From Parahaliea maris (lineage in GTDB: Bacteria; Pseudomonadota; Gammaproteobacteria; Pseudomonadales; Halieaceae), in the NCBI RefSeq assembly GCF_008064665.1, contig NZ_VRZA01000006.1, forward strand, positions 62,001-126,000: a stretch of DNA of 64,000 bases, in the 5' to 3' direction. Of the stretch, positions 8,733-17,874 are shown piece by piece; position 1 is the first letter of the stretch, and each line of letters starts with the position of its first letter. The notes beneath the pieces are model-generated. The model worked only from the letters and a program-made list of their open reading frames with translations. It was not told the origin of the DNA and ran no database searches. Made by a program: the position numbers and the translations under genes.

Positions 8733-8851
8733 GCCCCGGCCGCTAATCACCCGACTTGGCCTGATTTAACCCTTCTGGCGGGTGCCGGGCTTGTCTAGAC
8801 TTCCGCCCATTATGTTAACAATGAATGGGCGGCCGCAGCCCGGGAGCTTTC

Positions 8852-10642
8852 ATGCACTACGACCTGAAGATCATCAACGGCACGGTATTCGACGGTGAGG
8901 GTAATGACCCTGTCCAGGCCGGTGTGGCCGTCAAGGACGGCATCATCGTGGCGCTGGGCGACTGCGAGGGCGAGGCCACTCGCGTGATCGACGCCGCGGG
9001 CAGGATTGTCACCCCGGGTTTTATCGACCTGCATACCCATTACGATGGCCAGGTTTCCTGGGACGCCGACATGCAGCCGAGCGTCAATCACGGTGTCAGC
9101 ACGGTGGTGATGGGAAGCTGTGGCGTGGGGTTTGCCCCGGTGCGGGAAGCGGATCGCGACAAACTGATCCGGATCATGGAAGGGGTGGAAGACATTCCCG
9201 GGACGGCGCTGGCAGAAGGTATTACCTGGGATTGGGAAACCCTGCCCGAGTATATGGATGCCCTGGATGCCAAGCCCCACAGCATTGATTTTGCGGTACA
9301 GGTAACCCACGACCCCCTGCGCGTGTATGTCATGGGGGACCGGGCAGTATTCGACGAAGAGGCCACCGACAGCGATATCGCCGAAATGCGCCGCCTGACC
9401 CGGGAAGCCCTCGAGGCGGGCGCCATCGGGTTTTCCACCGGTCGTTCCGATGTGCACCGCAGCGCAGACGGCGAGTGGACCCCGGCGTCGGAAGCGTCCT
9501 CGGGAGAGCTGGCGGGTATCGCCAGCGCCTTCGATGGCCTGTACCACGGTGTCCTGCAGGCCGTGAACGATTTCAACCTGGAGCGGGTGGCGGACGATGG
9601 TGACCGTTTCGACGAGGAGTTCGACCTGCTGGAAAGCTTTGCCAGCGCGGCCAATGGCCGGCCCTTTTCCCTGTCGCTGATGCAGCGTGACTTCGCGCCA
9701 GACCAGTGGTTGCGCATTATCGATCGCGCGGAACAGGCGATCGGAAAAGGCCTGAACATGCGCTTGCAGACGGCGCCCCGGGGAATCGGGGTCACGGTTG
9801 GCCTGCAGTGTACCTTCCATCCTTTTATTGGCTTTCCCAGCTACAAGCGCATCTGTCACCTGTCGCTGGCGGAGCGGGTCGAAAAAATGCGCGACCCGGC
9901 CTTCAAGGCCCAGTTACTCACCGAGAAATCGGAGCCCGTGGCGGGCGACGGCACCCCGGTGCCCCCGATTGCCGACGCGCTGCTGGCGGCGGTGGATTTT
10001 GTCGCCAGTAAAACCTTCCGCCTGGGCGAAAACCCGGACTACGAGCAGACCGAGGAAACCTCGGTGTTGCAGATGGCGAAAGACAAGCGGGTACCGACCC
10101 TGGAAATGATCTACGACCTGATGCTGGAAAGCGACGGCAAGGAACTGCTCTATTTCCCGATCTACAACTATACCGAGATGAACTACGACAACGTGTTCAC
10201 CATGATGAAGCACCCGCTGTCGATCATGGGCTTGTCAGATGGCGGCGCCCACGTGGGTACGGTCTGTGATTCCAGCTTTCCCACCTACCTGCTGAGTTAC
10301 TGGACCCGCGATCGGCAACGCGGCGGCAAACTCGAGTTGAAGGACGCCGTGCGTCGCCTCACCAGTGATATCGCCGACTATTGCGGCATGGTGGATCGCG
10401 GTCGACTGCGGGTGGGCCTGAAGGCCAACATCAACGTGATCGACATGGATGGCCTGCGGCTGCACGCGCCGCACATGGAGCAGGACCTTCCGGCGGGCGG
10501 ACAGCGCCTGCTGCAGGAGGCGACGGGCTATAACGCAGTCATTGTGGCTGGCGAGGTTGTCGTCGAGAACGATCAGCTCACCGGGGCCTACCCCGGTCGA
10601 CTAGTGCGAGTGAACCAACTGGCTCGGGAACTGGCCGCCTGA
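8852..10642 (+). CDS. Amidohydrolase, N-acyl-D-amino-acid deacylase-like
   Basis: The 596-residue reading uses the ATG at 8852, preceded by GGGAG. An ATG at 8825 would add nine residues. Metal-binding features of the amidohydrolase superfamily are visible: PGFIDLHTHYDGQ near residue 63, VQVTHDP in the middle, and the late MGLSDGGAHVGTVCD with its conserved Asp/His. The opening DLKIINGTVFDGEG is typical of the D-aminoacylase branch. Known members deacylate N-acyl-D-amino acids, but many long homologues in marine bacteria have no proven substrate. It probably forms a unit with the preceding Ldh_2 gene and the following TSUP permease. Confidence 0.85.
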   Translation: MHYDLKIINGTVFDGEGNDPVQAGVAVKDGIIVALGDCEGEATRVIDAAGRIVTPGFIDLHTHYDGQVSWDADMQPSVNHGVSTVVMGSCGVGFAPVREADRDKLIRIMEGVEDIPGTALAEGITWDWETLPEYMDALDAKPHSIDFAVQVTHDPLRVYVMGDRAVFDEEATDSDIAEMRRLTREALEAGAIGFSTGRSDVHRSADGEWTPASEASSGELAGIASAFDGLYHGVLQAVNDFNLERVADDGDRFDEEFDLLESFASAANGRPFSLSLMQRDFAPDQWLRIIDRAEQAIGKGLNMRLQTAPRGIGVTVGLQCTFHPFIGFPSYKRICHLSLAERVEKMRDPAFKAQLLTEKSEPVAGDGTPVPPIADALLAAVDFVASKTFRLGENPDYEQTEETSVLQMAKDKRVPTLEMIYDLMLESDGKELLYFPIYNYTEMNYDNVFTMMKHPLSIMGLSDGGAHVGTVCDSSFPTYLLSYWTRDRQRGGKLELKDAVRRLTSDIADYCGMVDRGRLRVGLKANINVIDMDGLRLHAPHMEQDLPAGGQRLLQEATGYNAVIVAGEVVVENDQLTGAYPGRLVRVNQLARELAA

Positions 10643-10673
10643 AGCCAGCCTGCCGGCGCAGCCGGATCTCCTC

Positions 10674-11462
10674 GTGAGCCTGCTGGGCGAACTGCTCGCG
10701 GGCCTCGACCTCGCCCGCATGGTGCTGGTGTGGGGCGTGGTGATCTTTGCTGCGGTCATGCGCGCCTTTACCGGTTTCGGCTTTGCGCTGGCGGCGGTGC
10801 CGGTGTTCTCCCAGATCATGGCGCCGTCGGAAGCGGTGGTGCTGAGTGCGTCGCTGACCCTGGCGGTCAGCCTGTTGACCCGCAAGACCTACTGGGGCGA
10901 GAGCTCCCTCAAACCGATGATCCCCATGCTGCTCCTCGCGCTGCTCGGTACCCTGCTGGGCGCCCGGTTGCTGATGGGCTTGTCACCCGCACAGTTCCAG
11001 TTGTGGATCGGGCTGGCGGTAGTGGCGGCGTCCCTGGTGTTGTCGCTGTACCGGCCAGCCCAGGGCGCGCGCCTGCCTGGCGGTGTGTGGCGGGCCGTGG
11101 CCGGCGCTGCTTCCGGATTATTGAACGGGGCATTCGCCATCCCCGGCCCACCGGTAGTGGTGTACGCGGTGGCTGCAGAACCGGAGCCGCGGCGGGCGCG
11201 AGCGCTGCTGATGACCTTCTTCCTGTTTTCCGCGGTGATGGCGCTGGCATCCTATGCCCTGGCGGGGCTGGTGACGCCGCAGGCTCCGCTACTCTTTGCG
11301 CTGGCTTTTCCCGCCATGTACCTGGGTGACAAGCTGGGCTATTACCTGTTCACGCGCTATGGCAGCCGGTTTTACCGCCGGGTCGCGGTGGCAGTGCTGT
11401 TGGCGGTAGGCGTGACCACGACGGTCAGGGCCCTGCTGCAACTGGGTGCGTGGAACGGGTAA
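10674..11462 (+). CDS. TSUP-family permease (TauE/SafE type)
   Basis: This 262-residue, highly hydrophobic protein starts at a GTG 31 bases after the amidohydrolase gene. It has about eight predicted membrane segments and the early motif MRAFTGFGFALAAVPV, matching the GxGG-like repeat region of TauE/SafE anion permeases. A second half beginning ASGLLNGAFAIPGPPVVVY repeats the pattern, as expected for this internally duplicated family. Known members move sulfite, sulfoacetate or other organic anions. Its position suggests export or uptake of an anion made or used by the two preceding enzymes. Confidence 0.85.
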   Translation: MSLLGELLAGLDLARMVLVWGVVIFAAVMRAFTGFGFALAAVPVFSQIMAPSEAVVLSASLTLAVSLLTRKTYWGESSLKPMIPMLLLALLGTLLGARLLMGLSPAQFQLWIGLAVVAASLVLSLYRPAQGARLPGGVWRAVAGAASGLLNGAFAIPGPPVVVYAVAAEPEPRRARALLMTFFLFSAVMALASYALAGLVTPQAPLLFALAFPAMYLGDKLGYYLFTRYGSRFYRRVAVAVLLAVGVTTTVRALLQLGAWNG

Positions 11463-11760
11463 CAGGCGGGCATAAGAAAGCCGCAGTCGACTGGCAGAGT
11501 GCCACCCGAGTGCGGCCGGGACGGTTTGTCAGCCATAGGCGGGGGGGTTGCGTCGCGCAAGTGCCCCTCGCCGGGCACTCTCCTCCATGGGAGAGTATTG
11601 CGGTGTGTTAACCGTATTACCAGTAAGCCGGGGTTGTTGCCGTTGCCAGATGTAGGGCGCGAGCGCCGGTTACGGTTTTACTATGGTAGCCGGGGGCCGG
11701 TTTCGCAAGTGCAGACTTAGATCGATCCTGCATAAGCAAAAAGGGCGGCAAGAAAACCGG
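11463..11760. other. Intergenic region between convergent genes with two adjacent hairpins
   Basis: No gene is visible between the TSUP permease and smpB. Around 11561-11600 there are two tandem hairpins: GTGCCC/GGGCAC, then ACTCTCC/GGAGAGT. They may terminate one or both converging transcripts, but neither is followed by a clear T-run. Confidence 0.4.
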
Positions 11761-12243
11761 TTATTGTTTGACGTTTTCGCGGATGATGCGCTGCTTCTGG
11801 CGGCCCCAGTCGCGATCCTTCTCGGTGTCGCGCTTGTCGTGGCTCTGCTTGCCCTCGGCCAGGGCGATGCGCGCCTTCACCAGGTGTCCCTTCCAGTACA
11901 GTTGCGTGCACACGCAGGTCTGTCCCTTTTGCGACACGGCCGCGCGAATCCGCGCCAGCTCTTTCTTGTGCAGCAGGAGCTTGCGGGTGCGAGTGGGGTC
12001 GGTCACGAAGTGGGTCGATGCCGTTGGTAGGGGGGTAATCTGTGCACCGAGCAGCCACGCCTCGCCGTCCTTCATCAGTACGTAGGAGTCGGTGAGCTGT
12101 GCCTTGCCGGCACGCAAGCTTTTCACTTCCCAGCCGCTCAGGGCCATGCCGGCCTCAAAGGTGTCCAGCAGGTGGTAGTCAAAGCTCGCACGCTTGTTGC
12201 GCACGATAACGTTGTCCGGGGTCTTGTGCTTCTTCTTTGCCAT
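11761..12243 (-). CDS. smpB: SsrA-binding protein
   Basis: The 160-residue protein starts at the ATG at 12243 ([11 protein letters not shown]). SmpB hallmarks are all present: [29 protein letters not shown] near the N-terminus, LHKKELARI, and a basic C-terminal tail [18 protein letters not shown] that enters the decoding centre. SmpB binds tmRNA and delivers it to stalled ribosomes. It is convergent with the TSUP gene and divergent from the NSS transporter. A TATAAT lies only seven bases upstream of the start codon, so the message may be leaderless or nearly so. An upstream in-frame extension is not supported. Confidence 0.97.
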   Translation of the reverse strand: MAKKKHKTPDNVIVRNKRASFDYHLLDTFEAGMALSGWEVKSLRAGKAQLTDSYVLMKDGEAWLLGAQITPLPTASTHFVTDPTRTRKLLLHKKELARIRAAVSQKGQTCVCTQLYWKGHLVKARIALAEGKQSHDKRDTEKDRDWGRQKQRIIRENVKQ

Positions 12244-12250
12244 GGCGCGC

Positions 12251-12256
12251 ATTATA
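12251..12256 (-). promoter_or_regulatory. Possible -10 box of smpB
   Basis: TATAAT on the minus strand ends seven bases before the smpB ATG. If used, transcription would begin at or just inside the start codon. No good -35 hexamer at 17 bases is visible, so this is tentative. Confidence 0.35.
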
Positions 12257-12349
12257 CGGGCCACTGCGATTGGGGGAAGGTGAATCTTTCCCTTTTCATG
12301 ACACCTCGCCTGATACATCCTAAGCCCATGATTAAAAGGCGTTTTTCAT

Positions 12350-13720
12350 TTGTTGCAACGTAATCCTCCGGGCCCTGTCCTGTGGCGCTCGCGAATGACC
12401 TTTGTGCTCGCGCTGGCTGTTTTCGCGGTGGGGCTGGGTAATCTCTGGCGTTTCTCCTACCTCACCGGCGAACACGGTGGCGGGGCATTTGTCCTGCTGT
12501 ATGTGATCTGCCTGTTTGCGCTGGCCGTGCCGGCGCTGATCGCCGAAGTGGTGCTGGGCAATTACACCCGCGCCGGCCCCCTGCTGGCGGTGCGGGATGC
12601 CGCGGATCGCTCGCTGCGCTCCCGTGGCTGGACGCTGTTGGCCATCATGGCCAGCGCTTCCGCCCTGCTGGTGCTGGCTTATTACGTGGTGGTGGCGGGG
12701 TGGGCCCTGTCCTTCGCCGGCAGCATCCATGCTGGCGCATTTTCCTCCGCCAGCCTGGTGAACGTTGGCGAGTTCTTCGACGCGTTGTTGCAGGATCTGC
12801 CACGCCAGCTGCAGGGGCAGGGCTTGTTCCTGCTGCTGGTCCTGGGGGTTGTCGGTGTCGGGGTGCGTCGCGGCACCGGGCTCGCCGTATGGTTACTGTT
12901 GCCAGGCTTTATCGCCCTGCTGGGGGTTCTGGTGCAATTCGCCTTCGAGGAGGGCGACCTGGCCGCCACCCGGGAGTTTCTGTTCTCCGCGCAGTTACTG
13001 GATTTCGACCGCCGCTCCCTGCTCGCCGCCATGGGGCAGGCATTCTATACCCTGGGTATTGGCCTCGCGGTGGGGGTGGTTTACGGTGCCAGCGCGCCAG
13101 AGCGCGTTCCGGTAGGGCGCAGTGTGATTGCCGTCGCCCTGTTCGATACCCTCATCAGCATTGCGGCGGGCATTGCCATTTTTCCGGTGCTGTTCGCCCA
13201 TAACGTAGCGCCGGCGTCAGGCCCGGGGTTGCTGTTTATCGCCGCGCCCTACGCCTTTGGCAATACCGTGAACGGCGAGCTGTTTGGGGCGTTGTTCTTC
13301 CTGCTGGTGGTCGTGGCGGCCCTGGGCGCGGCCATTGCCCTGCTGGAAGTGGTGGTGTCGGCACTCTGTGCCTGTCTGCCCCTGCGCAGGCGGGCGGCGG
13401 TGCCGGTGGCCGGCGGCTTGTGCGCGATACTGGTGGTGTTGTTGACCGAGTCCCTGGCGATGAATCCGTCCGGGCAGGGCGGGTTGTTCGTCTGGCTCGA
13501 CCGGCTTACCGGGGAGTGGCTGTTACCGGTGAACGCCCTCCTTCTGTGCCTGTTCGTGGGCTGGCGGATGCGCCGCGAACTGCTGCGGGCCTGCCTGTAC
13601 CGCGAGCAGGACGGATTTTTTTCGCTTTGGTACGGACTGATACGCTATATTGCCCCGCCGGCAATCGCCCTGGTGCTACTGTCGACCCTGTGGTCGCAGT
13701 GGTGGCCAGTCGCAGGCTGA
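12350..13720 (+). CDS. Sodium-dependent transporter, neurotransmitter:sodium symporter (NSS/SNF) family
   Basis: The 456-residue protein appears to start at a TTG at 12350. An ATG at 12395 would cut into the conserved first helix, whose WRSRMTFVLA...VGLGNLWRFSYL pattern is the family signature. About eleven membrane segments follow, with GGGAFVLLYV next to the sodium and substrate site. Bacterial members with eleven to twelve helices, such as LeuT, import amino acids with sodium. The substrate is not predictable. It is divergent from smpB and followed 13 bases later by ratA. The non-ATG start should be treated with some caution. Confidence 0.87.
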   Translation: MLQRNPPGPVLWRSRMTFVLALAVFAVGLGNLWRFSYLTGEHGGGAFVLLYVICLFALAVPALIAEVVLGNYTRAGPLLAVRDAADRSLRSRGWTLLAIMASASALLVLAYYVVVAGWALSFAGSIHAGAFSSASLVNVGEFFDALLQDLPRQLQGQGLFLLLVLGVVGVGVRRGTGLAVWLLLPGFIALLGVLVQFAFEEGDLAATREFLFSAQLLDFDRRSLLAAMGQAFYTLGIGLAVGVVYGASAPERVPVGRSVIAVALFDTLISIAAGIAIFPVLFAHNVAPASGPGLLFIAAPYAFGNTVNGELFGALFFLLVVVAALGAAIALLEVVVSALCACLPLRRRAAVPVAGGLCAILVVLLTESLAMNPSGQGGLFVWLDRLTGEWLLPVNALLLCLFVGWRMRRELLRACLYREQDGFFSLWYGLIRYIAPPAIALVLLSTLWSQWWPVAG

Positions 13721-13733
13721 AGTGACAGGAAGC

Positions 13734-14180
13734 ATGACGAATATCAATCGCAGCGCGCTGCTGCCCTACCGGGCCGCGCAAATCTATGACCTGGTCAACG
13801 ACATTGAGGCCTATCCGAGTTTCATGGAGGGCTGCGTGGGGGCCACCGTGCTGCACCGTGAGCCCGGTCTGGTGGAGGCGCGCCTCGACCTGTCCAAGGG
13901 GGGCATCAGCCAGAGTTTCAGTACCCGGAACTTCCTGGAGGAAAACCGTGCCATCCGCCTGGAGTTGCTGGACGGCCCCTTCGATCGTTTCCACGGCTGT
14001 TGGGATTTCAAGGCCCTCGGCGAAACGGCTTGCAAGGTGAGCCTGCAACTGGAATTCACCGCATCCAATGCCGTGCTCGGCTTGGCCGCAGCGCGGCTCT
14101 TTGACAAGGTGACCAATAACCTGGTCGATGCCCTGGCCCAGCGAGCCATGCAGGTCTACGGCAAGGAGGGGGCGCTGTGA
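13734..14180 (+). CDS. ratA: RatA/Coq10-type START-domain protein
   Basis: The 148-residue protein starts at the ATG at 13734 after an AGGAAGC site. The N-terminus INRSALLPYRAAQIYDLVNDIEAYPSFMEGC and the later FDRFHGCWDFKAL are characteristic of the RatA/YfjG family (polyketide cyclase/START fold, Coq10-like). In E. coli RatA is reported to hinder 70S ribosome assembly, while homologues act as ubiquinone-binding chaperones, so the role is not settled. The stop overlaps the GTG of rnfH, indicating translational coupling. This gene pair next to smpB is a widespread gammaproteobacterial arrangement. Confidence 0.93.
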   Translation: MTNINRSALLPYRAAQIYDLVNDIEAYPSFMEGCVGATVLHREPGLVEARLDLSKGGISQSFSTRNFLEENRAIRLELLDGPFDRFHGCWDFKALGETACKVSLQLEFTASNAVLGLAAARLFDKVTNNLVDALAQRAMQVYGKEGAL

Positions 14181-14488
14181 GCGAAAGTATTCACGTGGAA
14201 GTGGCCTACGCACTGCCCGACAGGCAGGCGATTGTGCCGCTGCAGGTTCCGGCCGGGACCACGGCCATCGAGGCCATTCACCAGTCGGGGCTGCAGCGCC
14301 AGTTCGAGGACCTCGATCCCGACAGCGCCAAGCTCGGTATTTTCGGCAAGGTCGTCAGTCCGCAGCAGGCACTGCGGGATGGTGACCGTGTGGAGATCTA
14401 CCGGCCGCTGATCGCCGACCCGAAAGAGGTCAGGAAAGCGCGTGCGGCAAAGGCGAAGGAGCGTCGCAAGGGCGAGGCTGAAGGCTGA
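14177..14488 (+). CDS. rnfH: RnfH/RatB ubiquitin-like protein
   Basis: The 103-residue protein starts at a GTG overlapping the ratA stop codon by three bases. It shows the RnfH pattern HVEVAYALPDRQAIVPLQVP near the N-terminus, followed by LGIFGKVVSPQQALRDGDRVEIYRPL, which matches the beta-grasp (ubiquitin-like) fold. The C-terminus is highly basic (KVRKARAAKAKERRK-type). Its function is poorly defined: it is named from association with the Rnf electron-transport operon in some bacteria. Here only ratA is adjacent. Confidence 0.92.
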   Translation: MSESIHVEVAYALPDRQAIVPLQVPAGTTAIEAIHQSGLQRQFEDLDPDSAKLGIFGKVVSPQQALRDGDRVEIYRPLIADPKEVRKARAAKAKERRKGEAEG

Positions 14489-14506
14489 GGTATTTCCGCG
14501 GGCTGA

Positions 14507-14887
14507 TCAGGCGTCGCTGTCGTTCTCGTCGCTGGACTCCTGGTCGGAAGCGGCGCCACTGGCCCAGTCGGGTTGATAGTCGCCGGTCACGTCGACCAGT
14601 CGGTCCCCATCAAAATACACACTCATCTGCGCTTCGCGGATGACCTTGGTGCCATTGCGGATCACGTAGGGGTAGTCCCAGCGAGTCGGGTTGAACGGGT
14701 CTTCCACCAGCGGCGTGCCGAGGATGAACCGCACCTGGCGGCGGCTCATGCCCGGCTGCAGCTGATCCACCATGTCCTGCTCGACAAGGTTGCCCTGTTC
14801 CACGTCGATGCGGTACACGCCGGGAAAGCCCAGGGCGCCGCAGCCGCTCAGGGAAAAGGCAATCAGTAGCAGGAGGATGCTGCGCAT
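14507..14887 (-). CDS. bamE: Outer-membrane assembly lipoprotein BamE
   Basis: The 126-residue protein carries a lipoprotein signal with lipobox LSGC (Cys16). The BamE domain follows, with GNLVEQDMVDQLQPGMSRRQVRFILGTPLVEDPFNPTRWDYPY, the standard SmpA/OmlA signature. It is part of the BAM complex that folds beta-barrel proteins into the outer membrane. The C-terminal 20 residues are acidic and Ser-rich, an extension common outside enterics. It converges with rnfH and is divergent from fur, a conserved gene order. Confidence 0.95.
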   Translation of the reverse strand: MRSILLLLIAFSLSGCGALGFPGVYRIDVEQGNLVEQDMVDQLQPGMSRRQVRFILGTPLVEDPFNPTRWDYPYVIRNGTKVIREAQMSVYFDGDRLVDVTGDYQPDWASGAASDQESSDENDSDA

Positions 14888-14961
14888 GGGGACTAAACTT
14901 CCACTTCAGTAACAGGGGTGGCATCATACCCCCACTGCAACGCAACGAGAACCCCTCCCCA

Positions 14962-15381
14962 ATGGCCGTAGAGAATCAGGAACTGCGCAAAGCAGGCCTT
15001 AAAGTCACCCTGCCGCGTGTAAAAATCCTGCAAATTCTGGAGTCCACCGGCGATACCGCCGAGCATCTCAGCGCCGAAGATGTCTACCGCGCGCTGCTGG
15101 ATGCCGGTGAGGATGTGGGGCTTGCTACGGTGTACCGGGTCCTCACCCAGTTCGAGACGGCCGGCCTGGTGACGCGCCACAATTTTGAAACCGGCCACTC
15201 GGTCTTTGAACTGGCCCGGGGCGAGCACCACGATCACATGGTCTGCGTGAGCAGTGGCGATGTGGTCGAATTCCACGACGAAATCATCGAGAAGCGGCAG
15301 CAGGAGATTGCCGCGGAGCACGGCTTCGAGCTGGTGGACCACTCCCTCGTTCTTTACGTTCGCAAGCACGGCGAAAAGTAA
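14962..15381 (+). CDS. fur: Ferric uptake regulator
   Basis: The 139-residue protein has the N-terminal winged helix (KAGLKVTLPRVKILQILE, then SAEDVYRAL and LATVYRVLTQFE) and the metal-binding EHHDHMVCV segment. It lacks the second Cys of the CxxC structural zinc pair (MVCVSSGDV), as Pseudomonas Fur does, and differs from E. coli Fur in this respect. It represses iron-uptake genes with Fe(II). A likely target in this window is the DUF6746 gene, which has a Fur-box-like site. It is divergent from bamE. Confidence 0.96.
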   Translation: MAVENQELRKAGLKVTLPRVKILQILESTGDTAEHLSAEDVYRALLDAGEDVGLATVYRVLTQFETAGLVTRHNFETGHSVFELARGEHHDHMVCVSSGDVVEFHDEIIEKRQQEIAAEHGFELVDHSLVLYVRKHGEK

Positions 15382-15599
15382 GCCCCGCTGTCAGGGCGGC
15401 CGGTCGCAGTCTGCACCAGGGCCGCCATTCCCCCCCCCTCCAGAGTTCCCCCGAGCTGCCTCGCTGGCTGGGCCATACTGTGCCTGACCGTCGCGAGTTT
15501 GTGCTCCCTGTCTGTCGATGGGCCCTCCCGGGGGCGCCGCCCGAAGGTGACACATCTCTGAAGCCGGTTATTACCAAAAGTAAACTTGTGAGCAAGAAT

Positions 15600-15619
15600 G
15601 CACATATGTATATTTGTGC
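15600..15619. promoter_or_regulatory. Imperfect palindrome upstream of the P450 gene (possible operator)
   Basis: A 20-base inverted repeat with outer arms GCACA and TGTGC sits 30 bases before the P450 start codon, in otherwise AT-rich sequence. It is shaped like a dimeric-repressor site, but the regulator is unknown. Confidence 0.35.
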
Positions 15620-15649
15620 CCAGTAGCAGATCGCCACAGGAGCGAGTCC

Positions 15650-16900
15650 ATGACCGCCGCCACAGAAGCCAGCACCGAGCAGCCTGTCGAAGCGCTGTTT
15701 GATCCCTCCTCGCAAGCCTATCTGACGGATCCGGTGCCCCAGTGCCTGGCGCTGGCCCGGCGTGGGCCACTGGTGTGGTACGCGCCCTGGCAGGCCTGGA
15801 TCATGACCCGCATGCCTGACATCATGGATTGCTGGCGCCGGGAGTACCTGTCGTCGGATTTTTACGACTGGGAGTTCGCCCCACCGCGCCCGCCAGAGGA
15901 TCAGTGGAGTAACTTTGAGCGCGCCATGATTGGCCATAGTCTGCTGGCGGATCACGACCACCACCGCCTGATTCGCAAGGTGGTGTCGCCGGCGTTCTCC
16001 CGCAACGTGGTGGACGAGATCCAGCGCCGGATCAAGCCCGATGTGGAAAAGCTGTTTGACGAGTTGGGTGAGGTCGAGCGCTTCGATTACATCGACAAAA
16101 TCGCCAGCCGGATTCCCTTCATCTCCATCAGCCGGATGGTGGGCGTACCGGAGCGCTACTGGCCCGAGATTGAGCGGGTGGTGATGACCTTCACTGAAAC
16201 CTGGAACCCGACCATCTCTGACGAGCGTCGTGAGGCCGCCCGCCAGGACAGCAACCGCGCCATCGATATCCTGCACCGGGTGATCGCCGAGCGCCGGGAA
16301 AATCCTGGCGAGGACGACGACTTCCTCAGCGTCCTGCTCAGGATCGAAGCGGAGAACGACAAGTTTACCGAGTGGGATATTGTTACCCTGATCCTGGCCC
16401 TGATTGGCGCCGGGGCCGATACCACCCTGGTCGCCCAGCAGTGGACGGTGTACTCGCTGCTCAAGCACCCTGAGCAGATTGCCACTGCGCTGGCTTCACC
16501 AGACGCCTTCTCCAACGCCTTCAGCGAAATCATGCGCTGGTCCACCCAGTCCAAGATGGGCTTTGCCCGTTATGCGCCGGCCGACATGGAAATCCTTGGC
16601 CAGCAGGTACGAGAGGGGCAGATGGTATTGATGATGCCTCACCTCAAGGACCACGACCCCGAGTACTACCCGGCGCCTGAGCAGTTTGATGTGCAGCGCC
16701 AGTTCGATCCGGATGTGCTGTTTGGCTACGGCCCGCGCTACTGTATCGGCGCTGCCCTGGCCAAGCGCCAGCTGTACCTCACCATGTGTGAGCTGTTCCG
16801 CCGCTTCCCCAATCTGACCCTGGACGGCGAGCCCGAGCGCGACGGAGACGACCACAACGCGGTGGTCTTCCGCAATCTCTGGGTCAAAACCAACCTCTGA
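15650..16900 (+). CDS. Cytochrome P450
   Basis: The 416-residue soluble bacterial P450 starts at an ATG preceded by AGGAG. Key features are all intact: the I-helix oxygen-binding GAGADTT at 253-259, the K-helix ExxR (E293-R296), and the heme-binding loop FGYGPRYCIG with the axial cysteine at 365. No membrane anchor is visible, so it is a class I type enzyme needing a ferredoxin and reductase that are not in this window. The adjacent SDR begins 32 bases later and may oxidise the resulting alcohol. Terpene, steroid or alkane hydroxylation are all possible. Confidence 0.95.
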   Translation: MTAATEASTEQPVEALFDPSSQAYLTDPVPQCLALARRGPLVWYAPWQAWIMTRMPDIMDCWRREYLSSDFYDWEFAPPRPPEDQWSNFERAMIGHSLLADHDHHRLIRKVVSPAFSRNVVDEIQRRIKPDVEKLFDELGEVERFDYIDKIASRIPFISISRMVGVPERYWPEIERVVMTFTETWNPTISDERREAARQDSNRAIDILHRVIAERRENPGEDDDFLSVLLRIEAENDKFTEWDIVTLILALIGAGADTTLVAQQWTVYSLLKHPEQIATALASPDAFSNAFSEIMRWSTQSKMGFARYAPADMEILGQQVREGQMVLMMPHLKDHDPEYYPAPEQFDVQRQFDPDVLFGYGPRYCIGAALAKRQLYLTMCELFRRFPNLTLDGEPERDGDDHNAVVFRNLWVKTNL

Positions 16901-16932
16901 ACATAAGCATAATTACCAGACAGGAGAGCAAC

Positions 16933-17817
16933 ATGCAGGACTTCAAAGGCAAAGTGGCCGTGGTCACTGGCGGTGCCAGTGGTGTCGGCAAGTCACTGGC
17001 GCGCAGTTTTCTCAAACAGGGGGCCAGGGTGGTGCTGTCCGACGTGGAGGCACCGGCACTGGAGGCGACGGCCGCGGAGCTGGCCGGGGAAATCGACGGC
17101 GCCGTGATCCGCGCCGTGGTCACCGACGTGTCCAAACCGGAGTCGGTCGATGCGCTGGCGGATGCGGTATTCGACGAGTTTGGTGCCTGCCATGTCCTGT
17201 GCAATAACGCCGGGGTGTCGGTGACCAACGCCAATGTGTGGGATACCACACCCAATGACTGGCTGTGGGTGCACGGGGTGAATGTGCGCGGGGTGGCCCA
17301 TGGCATCCAGGCCTTTGTGCCGCGCATGCTGGCCTCCGGTGAGGAGGGCATCATCATGAACACCAGCTCTGGCGACGGTGGCATCTCGCCGCTGGCGGAC
17401 CAGTCGGTTTACGCCTCCTCCAAGGCCGGGGTGTCCATTATTACCGAATGCCTGAACGCCCAGCTGGTGGGCCAGGACAGCAAGCTCCGGGCCTGCATTT
17501 TCTATCCCTCGGGGGGCATTCTGCCTACCGGTATCTGGACCACCCGGCGCAACCGGCCACCGGAACTGGCGCGGGAAAAGCCAGTGCCGGCGGGGGGCGA
17601 AATGACCTTCGACGAGTTCATGGAGGGGATGAAGGCCATCGGCGTGGAACTGCCCGTGCAGGATCTGGACGAGTTGGCCGAGTTTGCCCTGGACGGCCTC
17701 AAGAAAGGCGACTTCGTGATCATGATCGGCCGCGAGGCCATGGAGGAGACACTGGTGGAGCGGGCCCGCAAGCTGGCCCGGGGTGAGTGCCCGATCGAGG
17801 CGGGTTTGCACGGTTGA
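16933..17817 (+). CDS. Short-chain dehydrogenase/reductase
   Basis: The 294-residue protein is preceded by AGGAGAGCAAC. The cofactor site TGGASGVG is at residues 12-19, NNAG at 90-93, and the catalytic YASSK at 159-163 with an upstream Ser-rich segment. It is longer than the common 250-residue SDRs, with a C-terminal extension (EMTFDEFMEGMKAIG onward). Being co-oriented and 32 bases from the P450, it probably oxidises a P450 product. The exact substrate is unknown. Confidence 0.92.
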   Translation: MQDFKGKVAVVTGGASGVGKSLARSFLKQGARVVLSDVEAPALEATAAELAGEIDGAVIRAVVTDVSKPESVDALADAVFDEFGACHVLCNNAGVSVTNANVWDTTPNDWLWVHGVNVRGVAHGIQAFVPRMLASGEEGIIMNTSSGDGGISPLADQSVYASSKAGVSIITECLNAQLVGQDSKLRACIFYPSGGILPTGIWTTRRNRPPELAREKPVPAGGEMTFDEFMEGMKAIGVELPVQDLDELAEFALDGLKKGDFVIMIGREAMEETLVERARKLARGECPIEAGLHG

Positions 17818-17826
17818 GGGGAGGAG

Positions 17827-17860
17827 CGGCGGTCTCGCGCTGGGGGGCGCGGGACCGCCG
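17827..17860. terminator. Strong hairpin between convergent SDR gene and recN
   Basis: A 14-bp stem with one G-U pair and loop TGGGGG lies between the two stop codons. It probably terminates transcripts from both sides, though no long T-run follows. Confidence 0.6.
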
Positions 17861-17874
17861 GCTACTCCAGGGCA

